Shown here: positions 6,349 to 14,395 of the stretch, piece after piece | Numbering within the stretch: the stretch's first letter is position 1 | Layout of the letters: every line of letters starts with the position of its first letter | Assembly (NCBI GenBank): GCA_016839985.1 | Contig: JAEOTG010000028.1 | Span: 1-24,610 of the forward strand | Source: Candidatus Heimdallarchaeota archaeon | GTDB lineage: Archaea > Asgardarchaeota > Heimdallarchaeia > Heimdallarchaeales > Heimdallarchaeaceae | DNA length: 24,610 bases | Direction: 5' to 3' | Notes under the pieces: generated by a model | The model's database searches: none | What the model was told of the DNA's origin: nothing | Seen by the model: only the letters and a program-made list of their open reading frames with translations | Made by a program: the position numbers and the translations under genes

Positions 6349-6738
6349 TTAGGGGATCGTGATCACAAAAGTTGCTACTATGAACAATATCGCAACAATG
6401 GATTTTATGATAGGACAAATTTTCATCGGAAGAATAGATGTTCTAGCTCCAGTAAATAAAGAGACAATTGCCATAATAAGAAGAATACCAGCAGAACACA
6501 GATAAACTATAGCAGGTGTCAATTCTATAAAATCACCAAAAGCAGTCACAAAAATTACAAGAATACCAATAAAGATGAAAGTTATACCTTCCGCTATCCA
6601 TTCCATTGTGATTATTCTTCTATTATCTTCTGAAATCTCTCCAAACCCTTTTACAATTGATTTTGTTGGTATTATATGAGCTATACCCCAAATCGTTATT
6701 ATTGAAGCACCTATATATAGTAAAAATTCAAAAGCCAT
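6349..6738 (-). CDS. Four-helix integral membrane protein of unknown function
   Basis: 129 aa with four predicted membrane helices (about 3-22, 47-68, 75-95 and 107-128) joined by short loops. The first loop carries HIIPTKSIVKGFG and then ISEDNRRIITMEWIAEG, polar conserved-looking blocks that resemble a widespread but uncharacterised family of small membrane proteins. That resemblance is from memory and unnamed. It has no signal peptide beyond the first helix and no catalytic motif. A minus-strand TTATTAAATAA (6756-6766) is centred about 24 nt before ATG 6738, so the message is probably leaderless and the gene its own unit. It lies divergently from the dehydrogenase/Etf operon; no functional link is shown. 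Confidence 0.75.
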   Translation of the reverse strand: MAFEFLLYIGASIITIWGIAHIIPTKSIVKGFGEISEDNRRIITMEWIAEGITFIFIGILVIFVTAFGDFIELTPAIVYLCSAGILLIMAIVSLFTGARTSILPMKICPIIKSIVAILFIVATFVITIP

Positions 6739-6898
6739 ATTAAAATAGCAATTACATTATTTAATAAAAATGTTCCTAGAACTGAATCTCTTCATTTAAT
6801 AAAATAAAAATTCCGATTTTTGACAAAGTAAAATACTTTTAATAGAGAAAAATGCATTCATAATAGAAACTTGATATTAATCTTTCGAGGAAACTTAA

Positions 6899-8536
6899 AT
6901 GCCACAAAATGTTATAACTGCAGAAAAATTAGAATTGATTCCTTTTGAAGAAATTCGTTTTGTTAATGGTGAGATGATAATCTCTGAATCCTATCCTAGT
7001 TATCTTATTGATGAATCTAAAATCAGTGGTGGTCATGCTGAATATTTGTTTTTTCCAAACAATGAAAATGAAATTGCAACCATCATTCAGAAGGTCAGAG
7101 AAGAAGAAAGTATGATAACAGTTTCTGCTGCTAGAACAGGAATTGTAGGTAGTGCTGTTCCTTATGGGGGAGCAGTTCTTTCATTAGAGAGGATGGATAA
7201 AGTAATAGGTTTAGGTTATGATGAGGAAATGAAAAGATGGTTCATCAGAGTACAACCTAGTATATCCTTAAATGAAATTAATGATATAGTAAAATTAAGA
7301 AAATTCGAGGATGATCAAAGCATCCCTCCAGGAAAAAATTATGTAGAAAAATTCAGAGAAGAATCTACTCAATACTATCCAGTAGATCCAACTGAAATGA
7401 CTGCATCAATGGGAGGAACAATAGCTGCTAATGCTTCTGGAGCTCGTTCTTTTAAGTATGGTCCAACAAGATCGTGGATCAGACGTATAAGAGTCATCTT
7501 AGGTTCAGGTGATGTACTAGATATCAAAAGAGGAGATTATAAGGCAGTTAATAACACTTTCATTATCAAAACAAGGTATGGTAATTTAGAAGTAAAAATA
7601 CCTGATTATGAAATGCCTCAAACAAAAAATGCTGCAGGTCTTTTTGCAGGAGAGAGTGTAGATCTAATTGATATATTTATTGGATCGGAGGGGATTTTTG
7701 GTGTTATTACTGAAGTAGATGCATGGCTGAAGGAATACACTTCACAAATATCTAATGTTACTTTCTTTGAAGAAGAATCTGATGCAATTGACTTTGTGAT
7801 AAAACTAAGAGACAATGAAGAAGCTAAACCTGAGTTCATAGAATTTTTCGATAATAATGCTTTGGATTTGTTGAGAGAGAAACAAAAAGATGATCCAAAA
7901 TTTGTAAATATGCCAATCATTTCAAAAAACACTAAAGCAGCTATTTCTTTTGATTTACCTTACTCTGAGGAAGAATTTGAGAAAAATTTTAAAATGATTG
8001 GTGAAATGCTCGAGGAATGTAATTCAAGTTTAGAAGGAACATGGAGTGGTTATGAAGAAAGAGAACTCTTTCGTTTTAAGCAGTTCAGACATGCAGTACC
8101 TGAAATTGTAAACAACACTATTGCTGAACGTAAAAAAAACTACCCATCTATCCACAAACTTGGCACAGACATGTCTGTAGAAGACGCACATATTAAAGAA
8201 ATGATGAATTTCTATCACCAAACACTTGTTGAAGAAGGATTAGAATATGTGATGTGGGGACATATAGGAGATAATCATGTTCATGTTAATATTCTGCCAA
8301 GAAACATGGAAGAATTACAAAAAGGCAAGGAGATTTACAAAAAATTTGCAGAAAAAGCTGTCTCATTTGGAGGTTCTGTGTCAGCGGAACATGGTATTGG
8401 AAAAATAAAACATGAGTATCTAAAGATTATGTATGGTGAAGAAGGCATTCAACAAATGCGTGTTGTAAAAATGAGCATAGATCCCGATTGTGTCTTTAAT
8501 TGTGGGAACATCTTTGGCAAAGAGGTGAAAAAATGA
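6899..8536 (+). CDS. FAD-linked 2-hydroxyacid dehydrogenase (lactate/glycolate type), Etf partner
   Basis: A 545-aa flavoenzyme of the FAD_binding_4 / GlcD-LctD family that oxidises a 2-hydroxyacid such as D-lactate and passes electrons through FAD. The PCMH-type FAD domain spans about residues 45-280, with DPTEMTASMGGTIAANASG (from ~163) and GSEGIFGVITEV (from 262). The C-terminal catalytic half has the metal/substrate motif HIGDNHVH (455-462) and EHGIG (497-501). It is longer than LctD of acetogens (~470 aa); part of the extra length is an insertion around 130-160. The start is ATG at 6899 with GAGG 8 nt upstream. Its stop overlaps the EtfB start by 4 nt (ATGA), so it is cotranscribed with etfBA, as expected for an Etf-coupled lactate dehydrogenase. 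The substrate is not proven; glycolate or 2-hydroxyglutarate are alternatives. Confidence 0.88.
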   Translation: MPQNVITAEKLELIPFEEIRFVNGEMIISESYPSYLIDESKISGGHAEYLFFPNNENEIATIIQKVREEESMITVSAARTGIVGSAVPYGGAVLSLERMDKVIGLGYDEEMKRWFIRVQPSISLNEINDIVKLRKFEDDQSIPPGKNYVEKFREESTQYYPVDPTEMTASMGGTIAANASGARSFKYGPTRSWIRRIRVILGSGDVLDIKRGDYKAVNNTFIIKTRYGNLEVKIPDYEMPQTKNAAGLFAGESVDLIDIFIGSEGIFGVITEVDAWLKEYTSQISNVTFFEEESDAIDFVIKLRDNEEAKPEFIEFFDNNALDLLREKQKDDPKFVNMPIISKNTKAAISFDLPYSEEEFEKNFKMIGEMLEECNSSLEGTWSGYEERELFRFKQFRHAVPEIVNNTIAERKKNYPSIHKLGTDMSVEDAHIKEMMNFYHQTLVEEGLEYVMWGHIGDNHVHVNILPRNMEELQKGKEIYKKFAEKAVSFGGSVSAEHGIGKIKHEYLKIMYGEEGIQQMRVVKMSIDPDCVFNCGNIFGKEVKK

Positions 8537-9339
8537 AGATAGTTATTCTAGTTAAACAAGTTCCTGAAGCAGATAAGGTTGCTGTTGACCCAGAAACAGG
8601 AACATTAATACGTGAAGGTGTTGCATCTATACTTAATCCTTATTGCGAATATGCTCTTGATGAAGCTGTTAGGCTTAAAGAGAGTTATTCTGAGAAAGAT
8701 ATAGAGGTAATTGCAATAAGTATGGGACCTCCACAAGCAAGGAGTGCTTTACTAAGATGTTTAGAGTTGGGGGCAGATAAAGCTTATCTATTATCTGACA
8801 GAAAATTTGCAGGTTCTGATGTATGGGCAACTTCTACTGCTTTAAAGGAAGGTGTTTCCAAACTTGAACCTGATTTTGACTTAATTTTGACAGGAAAACA
8901 AGCAATAGATGGTGATACAGCTCAAGTTACTGCAGAAACAGCTGAACAACTTGGTGTTCCGCAAATAACATATGGTGTAGAAGTAAAAATTTACGATAAA
9001 AGAATAGAAGTAAAGAGAGAAACGGATGAAGGATATCAAATTCTTTCAACTCGCTTGCCTGCTTTAGTAACAATGAGTAAAGGGTCTAATATACGAAGAG
9101 TCCCATCTATGAAGCAAGTTTTAGATGCTAGAAAAAAACCTCTAGATGTTATTTCTGCTGAGGATTTGGGATTAGATGAGAATAAAGTTGGATTGAAAGC
9201 TTCTCCTACACAAGTTGCGAAAGTTTTTGCTCCACCTACAAAGATTGGTGGGGACATTATCGATGGAAGCGATCCCAAATTTGCAGCTCAAAAACTTCTG
9301 GAATATTTAGTGAAGAATAAATACTTAAAGGATGTGTAA
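8533..9339 (+). CDS. etfB: Electron transfer flavoprotein beta subunit
   Basis: 268 aa, the small subunit of Etf, which with EtfA carries FAD and shuttles electrons from a dehydrogenase. The N-terminus MKIVILVKQVPE and the block SKGSNIRRVPS are typical. The PROSITE-type EtfB signature is matched in full from about residue 159 (VKRETDEGYQ then a P-A-L-V-T end). GKQAIDGDTAQV (121-132) lies in the nucleotide-binding loop; the GDTAQV form is usual in ferredoxin-linked, bifurcating Etfs where a second FAD replaces AMP. That reading rests on recalled sequences. The start is ATG at 8533, overlapping the previous stop with GAGGTG just upstream. An in-frame ATG at 8500 would add 11 unconserved residues and is rejected. 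The stop is 2 nt before etfA. Confidence 0.95.
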   Translation: MKIVILVKQVPEADKVAVDPETGTLIREGVASILNPYCEYALDEAVRLKESYSEKDIEVIAISMGPPQARSALLRCLELGADKAYLLSDRKFAGSDVWATSTALKEGVSKLEPDFDLILTGKQAIDGDTAQVTAETAEQLGVPQITYGVEVKIYDKRIEVKRETDEGYQILSTRLPALVTMSKGSNIRRVPSMKQVLDARKKPLDVISAEDLGLDENKVGLKASPTQVAKVFAPPTKIGGDIIDGSDPKFAAQKLLEYLVKNKYLKDV

Positions 9340-9341
9340 AA

Positions 9342-10547
9342 ATGCTAGAAGTAGATATAGAAGCATGTACAGGATGCAGAGTTTGTGAAAGAGTGTGCCC
9401 TTTCGCTGCAATTGTTGTTGATCCTGAAACAAAAAAAGCTAGAGTTCTTGATAATTGTACATTATGTGGTACATGTGTAAATGCATGTAAATTTGATGCA
9501 TTAAGCATTGAAAGAAAAGCAGTATCCAAAGAAGAACTATTAATGTATAAAGATGTGTTTGTTTGGGGTGAATGGGAGAGAAAGGAAGATAAAATTAAGA
9601 CTAAGAATGTTGTCTTTGAACTCCTAGGGAAAGGAAGAGAACTTGCAGATAAACTTGGTGAATCTTTAGCAGTAATTCTTGCAGGAAAGGATATCGAGCA
9701 TCTAACTGAAGAATTATTTTATTATGGTGCAGATAAGGTTTATTTGTGCAAGCATGAGCTTCTTGATCAATATTCAACAGATGGTTATGCAACAGTTATT
9801 TCAAGCGTTATTGCTGTGGAAAAACCTTCAATTGTTCTCTATGGAGCTACTCCAAATGGTAGGGATTTAGCACCTAGAATCGCTGGACGTCTTGCTTTGG
9901 GACTAACTGCTGACTGTACTGGTTTAGATATTGATGAATCAAGACAATTAATACAAACTAGACCAGCTTTTGGAGGTAATATTATGGCATCAATTTTTTC
10001 ACCTTACACTCGTCCTCAAATGTCTTCAGTTCGACCAAATGTTTTTCCTAAACCAAAACCAGACAAAACAAAACAAGGAATCGTAGAAGAAGTTGATGTT
10101 AAATTAAGTCCAATCAATATAAGAACCAAAATCATTGAAGAAATAATCTCACAAGATGAAGGCATAAAGATAGAAGAAGCCAATATACTAGTTTCAGCAG
10201 GTCGAGGGATAGGATTAAAAGAGAATCTAAGTCTAATTTATGAGATGGCTGAAGAATTAGATGCAACAGTTTCTGGATCAAGAGCTCTAATTGATTTAGG
10301 TTGGCTTCCTCATCCACAACAAGTGGGGCAATCAGGAAAAACAGTAGCACCTAATCTATACTTTGCATTAGGAATATCAGGAGCAATTCAACACCTTGTA
10401 GGCATGACTTCTTCTGATACAATTATTGCAATTAATAAAGATCCTGATGCACCTATCTTCAAAATTGCAGATTTTGGAATAGTGGGTGATATCTTTGAAA
10501 TTATCCCTGAATTTATAAAAATGTTGAGAACGAAAAAACAATCATAA
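9342..10547 (+). CDS. etfA: EtfA fused to an N-terminal 2x[4Fe-4S] ferredoxin domain
   Basis: 401 aa. Residues 1-55 form a bacterial-type ferredoxin domain with two complete clusters: C9-x2-C12-x2-C15-x3-C19-P and C39-x2-C42-x2-C45-x3-C49. The rest is a full EtfA: an alpha/beta domain (about 70-250), then the FAD domain with the C-terminal signature from ~339 (LYFALGISGAIQH), which departs from the consensus only in having Phe at its third position. Fused ferredoxins of this kind are known in Etfs such as CarE and LctC of acetogens, where they connect to free ferredoxin in electron bifurcation or confurcation. Last gene of the three-gene operon, 2 nt after etfB. A T-rich stretch follows. No EtfQO or FixCX genes are nearby, which argues against a simple quinone-linked Etf. 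Confidence 0.95.
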   Translation: MLEVDIEACTGCRVCERVCPFAAIVVDPETKKARVLDNCTLCGTCVNACKFDALSIERKAVSKEELLMYKDVFVWGEWERKEDKIKTKNVVFELLGKGRELADKLGESLAVILAGKDIEHLTEELFYYGADKVYLCKHELLDQYSTDGYATVISSVIAVEKPSIVLYGATPNGRDLAPRIAGRLALGLTADCTGLDIDESRQLIQTRPAFGGNIMASIFSPYTRPQMSSVRPNVFPKPKPDKTKQGIVEEVDVKLSPINIRTKIIEEIISQDEGIKIEEANILVSAGRGIGLKENLSLIYEMAEELDATVSGSRALIDLGWLPHPQQVGQSGKTVAPNLYFALGISGAIQHLVGMTSSDTIIAINKDPDAPIFKIADFGIVGDIFEIIPEFIKMLRTKKQS

Positions 10548-10553
10548 TTAACA

Positions 10554-10590
10554 AAGTTTTTTACTCTTCTTTCTTGTTCGATTTTACTGT
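10554..10590 (+). terminator. T-rich terminator after the Etf operon
   Basis: Several T runs broken by single C, A or G bases start about 8 nt after the etfA stop. No hairpin was seen. Confidence 0.4.
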
Positions 10591-10693
10591 TTTGGGGATA
10601 AATTTACAAAGATTTATATGTTGAGATAAGCTCTTGTTAAGCTAAACCATATTTTCACAATATGTAAATAGAAAAGAATAGAAAGGTGAAAAA

Positions 10694-11590
10694 ATGATAA
10701 ATTTTAGAAATAAAATAATTATTGCACTTTTTAGTGTATTATTTTTGAGTGTTGTATTTACAAGCCCTCAAATCCAAGGACAAACCTATGAATATCTCTC
10801 AACCTTAATGCCAGGAGCTACTTATGAATGGCAAGTAACAACTCTGTTAACTACAGGCTCTGTTAGTACATCATTCCTTGTTTATGGAAACGAATCTCTG
10901 GAACAAGGAGATCTTTTTTCAGTGAAGATAATTGATGATGTAAACAACGTAACTGGTGGAGATCCAAATGAATTACTTAATCCTCTAAATACCTGGGCAG
11001 AATTTTACTTGAATGGAAATTACAAAACAAATGATACAAGTGAAATTGGGATACTTGATCTTGGTTGGACAATGTTTACTTATATTGATTTCTTGCAACC
11101 TACATCCTATACAAATTCTACTGGAAACTATAGTTATATTGAGGTTTTACACGAGAACTTTGCAAATGTTAAATTTGATGAAAGAACTGATGTCAATTTC
11201 CACGGATATTATGAAAGCACAAACTTAAAATACAAACAAACTTCATCGCTAAGCTCAAAAATTTGGACAATCAAAATGCAAATGCATGAAGATTATCAAG
11301 AAGATGATTTTATTGATCCGGAAAATTGGCAAAAGGAACAAACAACTACTGATCGTACAGTTGAAATACGTTTTAATGTTGAGACAGGATTAGTTGTTTA
11401 CTTGCTCTATGAGTATACTTGGCACAATATAAGGCAAGTAGAGGGTTCACTTGATGACGATATAAATTCAATTAGTCTAGTAATTGAAAGTACTGACCAA
11501 CCTATAAGTGCACCATTCAATTATAGCTTTGCATTGATTGGATTACTAACAATTTGTTTTGTATTTTATGTTAAGAAAAGAAGAAAATAA
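10694..11590 (+). CDS. Membrane-anchored surface protein of unknown function
   Basis: 298 aa with a signal peptide (about 1-33; core IIIALFSVLFLSVVF, probable cut after IQGQ), a beta-rich ectodomain with several NxT/NxS sequons, and a C-terminal helix (about 275-293; YSFALIGLLTICFVFYV) ending KKRRK. The topology is outside with a short basic inner tail, the same plan as the proteins at 1409, 17606, 20339 and 22304. The ectodomain repeats a pattern of aromatic strands and Asp/Glu-rich turns and matches no known family by eye. ATG at 10694 follows AGGTGA with 5-8 nt spacing. A TATA-like TTTATATG (10613-10620) suggests a leader of about 50 nt. It is separate from the Etf operon by 146 nt with a terminator. 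Confidence 0.78.
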   Translation: MINFRNKIIIALFSVLFLSVVFTSPQIQGQTYEYLSTLMPGATYEWQVTTLLTTGSVSTSFLVYGNESLEQGDLFSVKIIDDVNNVTGGDPNELLNPLNTWAEFYLNGNYKTNDTSEIGILDLGWTMFTYIDFLQPTSYTNSTGNYSYIEVLHENFANVKFDERTDVNFHGYYESTNLKYKQTSSLSSKIWTIKMQMHEDYQEDDFIDPENWQKEQTTTDRTVEIRFNVETGLVVYLLYEYTWHNIRQVEGSLDDDINSISLVIESTDQPISAPFNYSFALIGLLTICFVFYVKKRRK

Positions 11591-11612
11591 TTTTCTTTTT
11601 TTTTATTTTTTT
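11591..11612 (+). terminator. T-tract terminator between convergent genes
   Basis: A near-pure T run begins immediately after the TAA stop at 11590 and would end the plus-strand surface-protein transcript. The convergent minus-strand gene ends at 11615. Confidence 0.6.
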
Positions 11613-11614
11613 AC

Positions 11615-12583
11615 TTAAACAATTTCTTCGTCTTTCTTTCTCTCATTATTTTTCTTTGAGCTGAATAATGGTAAAAGTATTCCAGAAATTGCAATTATTA
11701 CAAGACCAATCCATTCAAGTACTGTTGGACGTTCGCTGAGAAAAAGAACTGCTAGAATTGTAATCTGTACGAGCATAGTATTGTTAATCATCGAAATCTC
11801 TACAGCAGCAAGTTTTTGCATAGCATGGTTCCATAATGTAAAAGCAAAAGCAGTATTAACTATGCTCAACCATAAGATATAACCTATTGATAGTAGAGAA
11901 AGCTTTGGAATGTCCTCTATTATTAATCCTACAATTAATAAAACGATAGATCCAACTAGCATGCTTATCGATGTTACGATTAAAGGATTGAGTTCTTGTG
12001 ATTTGTTTATTGAACGTCCCATAATAGCCGATAATGCATTAGCTAACACACCAACTATTACAATAATTAATGCTAAAATCACCATAGAGGAGAGATCAAG
12101 ATTTATTGACCTAAAGAAATACAAGAAAGCACCTAAAAGTGCAATTATAACAAAAAAGAATTGGAGCTTAGAAGGTTTTTCTTTGATTAGAAAAATAGCG
12201 AAAATTAGAACAAGTATAGGTGTGAAGCTTAACAACATGCTTACTGTTATTGCAGGAAGGAAGAGTAGACCAAAGAATTGAGCACCTTGAGTTATGGTAT
12301 AGAAGATAAGACCATACAAAACTAGTTTTAACCACCAGCGACGATTAATGGTTTTTAGAATCCTTCTTTGCTTAGAAGAAATGAGTACAACTGAAAATAA
12401 TATTAGAGAAGCTGTGATATACCTTAATCCTGCAAAAGTAATTGGTGGAATTTCTTCTAAACCAAATTTAATTATCGGCCAAGATGAAGACCATAGTAGC
12501 GTAACAAAAAAGGCCTGGAAGATGGAAAATGGACGAGTTTTAATTATTTGACGAACACGATCAATGTACATCCTATTTTTCAT
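11615..12583 (-). CDS. EamA/DMT-superfamily membrane transporter
   Basis: About 322 aa with ten membrane helices in two similar halves of five, the plan of the EamA (RhaT/YdcZ-like) drug/metabolite transporters. Each half shows the typical opening helix and closing strand of the family: SSWPIIKFGLEEIPP and AGLRYITA in the first half, NTAFAFTLWNHAMQKL and SERPTVLEWIGLVII in the second. Likely substrates are amino acids, nucleosides or other small metabolites; none can be named. The C-terminal tail is charged (KKNNERKKDEE). The start is set at ATG 12583 because a minus-strand AT-rich box (AATTAATATTT, about 12607-12617) lies the right distance upstream for a leaderless message; a TTG at 12595 in the same frame has no support. 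Convergent with the surface-protein gene. Confidence 0.88.
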   Translation of the reverse strand: MKNRMYIDRVRQIIKTRPFSIFQAFFVTLLWSSSWPIIKFGLEEIPPITFAGLRYITASLILFSVVLISSKQRRILKTINRRWWLKLVLYGLIFYTITQGAQFFGLLFLPAITVSMLLSFTPILVLIFAIFLIKEKPSKLQFFFVIIALLGAFLYFFRSINLDLSSMVILALIIVIVGVLANALSAIMGRSINKSQELNPLIVTSISMLVGSIVLLIVGLIIEDIPKLSLLSIGYILWLSIVNTAFAFTLWNHAMQKLAAVEISMINNTMLVQITILAVLFLSERPTVLEWIGLVIIAISGILLPLFSSKKNNERKKDEEIV

Positions 12584-12768
12584 CTCAACATACAATTAGA
12601 AACTAAAAATATTAATTTTTATCCGTCAAAAGACGTGTTAATATAAAAAACACTTGCAAATTGATTTGAGATTGAAGAAAAACCAGACCCCGGTTCTATT
12701 TTTCAGAAGATGTAAAGAAGTTAAAGTTGTTCCTTAATTCTTTTAACAATAAATGAGGATTATATATC

Positions 12769-13281
12769 ATGCAAAGTAATTATGTAGCTAGACATAGTCT
12801 TCATAAAATCGGTGTAGGAGGTCTTTGTATTCAAGATAATAGTATTCTCTTTGTTAAACACAATTATGGTGTTAGTAAAGGTAAATGGACACTCCCTGGC
12901 GGGTACTTAGAGATTGGAGAAACTCTCACACAATCCATTGAAAGAGAGGTATTAGAAGAAACAGGAGTTAATACAAGAGCAAAGGAATTGATTGTGACCA
13001 GGTATATGGTAAACGAGAAAATAGGAAAGGGGTTGGTTTCAGATCTTTATATAGTTTTTAGTCTTGAATATATTGATGGAAAACCTAAAGCGGATATGAT
13101 AGAAAATTTTGATACACAATTCATTCCTATAGCTGATTTAGATAAACATGATATTTCTGATTTAAGCAAACATATTGCTAGTATGAATTTGGATAAATCT
13201 AAATTTCACTTACTTCCTTATCAACCGAGTCATGAAATAAAAAATGAATTGAATATCAAAGAGTATCAGTTATTTGGTTAA
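12769..13281 (+). CDS. NUDIX hydrolase
   Basis: 170 aa. The NUDIX box is perfect, GX5EX7REUXEEXGU at residues 45-67 (G45, E51, R59, E60, E63, E64, G66), so the protein should bind Mg2+ and split a nucleoside-diphosphate-linked compound. It begins with a strand and GVGGLCI, as in the ADP-ribose pyrophosphatase and NADH pyrophosphatase-like groups, but the substrate cannot be read from sequence. The last 50 residues are less conserved. It follows an AT-rich leader with GAGG 10 nt before ATG 12769 and stands alone: the EamA gene is divergent and the next gene has its own promoter. Residues 30-43 (KHNYGVSKGKWTLP) form the usual strand before the box. Confidence 0.92.
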   Translation: MQSNYVARHSLHKIGVGGLCIQDNSILFVKHNYGVSKGKWTLPGGYLEIGETLTQSIEREVLEETGVNTRAKELIVTRYMVNEKIGKGLVSDLYIVFSLEYIDGKPKADMIENFDTQFIPIADLDKHDISDLSKHIASMNLDKSKFHLLPYQPSHEIKNELNIKEYQLFG

Positions 13282-13407
13282 TACTCAAACTTCTAATTTT
13301 ATCATCATAATCTATTCATAGCTAAGAATTTTTTGCAAAAACCCCCCTACTTCTATTTTTTTAAAAGATAAGTCTTTTATTCAAGTGTTTCATTCATTTA
13401 TTCAATA

Positions 13408-14346
13408 ATGCAAGAAGACATAGAAGCGGTTCTAGAAAGGCAAACGGTTCTGGGAAAATTCTTAGACAGAATGAATTACAGAACTTTACGTTATATATAT
13501 ACCTTAATGAATAATTTACTAGGTTTTATAGATCGCTTTCTTAGCTCGAATGAAGATAGCCTTTATAATTTAAGGACATCGTTGCTTTCTTCAATGTCTT
13601 TGCTTGCTAGAACATTCTACCAAAGTTCAATAGTAGATTATTTGCGTTCTGGAGGGAGAATAGAACAAGAGTTCAAAGAAGAGGTTGAAAGAGCTTTCTT
13701 AAAGGGTATGAACGAAAGAGAAGTGATTATACAAAGAATAGAGAATTTTATAGACAGATCAGTTGAACTTCTCAGATTAAAGGAAGAAATAAACAACAAA
13801 TGGCAAGACATTTACTATCGAACATCCCCTGAAACTACAAATGATCAGAACATACGTCAAAATCTATCAATGGTTTTAGAAAAACAAGATGAATACAGTA
13901 AACTACACAAATCTACTTTTTCGAAATTAGAAAATTACCAAATTCAAAAAGATTTAATTGGACAAATAACAGATTTATCCTTTCAGGCGATTGATTTAGC
14001 AGACAAAGCGCAAATGACATTGCATGAATTACTTGATCTTTGTATTAATCCTTTAGTTACAATTTTTGAAGATGAAACTTCGAGTGCAGAAAAGATTCTA
14101 TCCCAAATTCAGTTAGGTGACAAAAATAAGGAAAATGGATTAAGTGAAGATGAAATTGGAAAACTTTGTGATGTTCTTTCTTGGGGTTTAGATGATGTTA
14201 ACAATTATGATGAGTTAACCAAATTGGGGAAAGAATTGCGAAATGAATTCGCATCCTTGATATCAGATTTTCTTGTTTACTTGGTGGACATTGATTTAGG
14301 GATCCAAGAGCTTGAATCATTCATTCTAGAATCATCAGATAAATAA
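13408..14346 (+). CDS. All-helical soluble protein of unknown function
   Basis: 312 aa with no signal peptide, membrane helix or known motif. It is predicted almost wholly helical with heptad-like patterns: a long N-terminal segment (1-75) including RYIYTLMNNLLGFIDRF, a charged central coiled-coil-like part (about 85-190, many Glu, Lys, Arg and Gln), and a C-terminal helical bundle (195-305). It is acidic overall, especially the end. Such proteins are often scaffolds or partners of larger assemblies, but nothing in the sequence says which. A TATA-like CTTTTATT (13374-13381) lies about 30 nt before ATG 13408, so the leader is very short or absent. The gene downstream is 49 nt away with its own possible TATA box. 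Confidence 0.7.
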   Translation: MQEDIEAVLERQTVLGKFLDRMNYRTLRYIYTLMNNLLGFIDRFLSSNEDSLYNLRTSLLSSMSLLARTFYQSSIVDYLRSGGRIEQEFKEEVERAFLKGMNEREVIIQRIENFIDRSVELLRLKEEINNKWQDIYYRTSPETTNDQNIRQNLSMVLEKQDEYSKLHKSTFSKLENYQIQKDLIGQITDLSFQAIDLADKAQMTLHELLDLCINPLVTIFEDETSSAEKILSQIQLGDKNKENGLSEDEIGKLCDVLSWGLDDVNNYDELTKLGKELRNEFASLISDFLVYLVDIDLGIQELESFILESSDK

Positions 14347-14363
14347 GAACAACAAAAAAGAAG

Positions 14364-14373
14364 AGTTTTTATT
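14364..14373 (+). promoter_or_regulatory. TATA box of the PTPS gene
   Basis: GTTTTTATTG behind a purine-rich BRE-like stretch, centred 27 nt before ATG 14396. This supports a leaderless start at that ATG instead of TTG 14372. Confidence 0.45.
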
Positions 14374-14395
14374 GAAAACCAGCATTTTTAGTTTA

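Noticed and set aside
8500..8532. Upstream ATG for etfB at 8500
   Set aside because: It lies inside the dehydrogenase gene and adds residues foreign to EtfB; ATG 8533 has GAGGTG in front and the classic ATGA overlap.
11910..12551. Plus-strand frames opposite the EamA gene
   Set aside because: They are complements of hydrophobic helices; the minus-strand frame has ten clear membrane helices.
13340..13347. C-rich run (six C) before the helical gene as a possible regulatory element
   Set aside because: No repeat, hairpin or known motif surrounds it; it is probably incidental.
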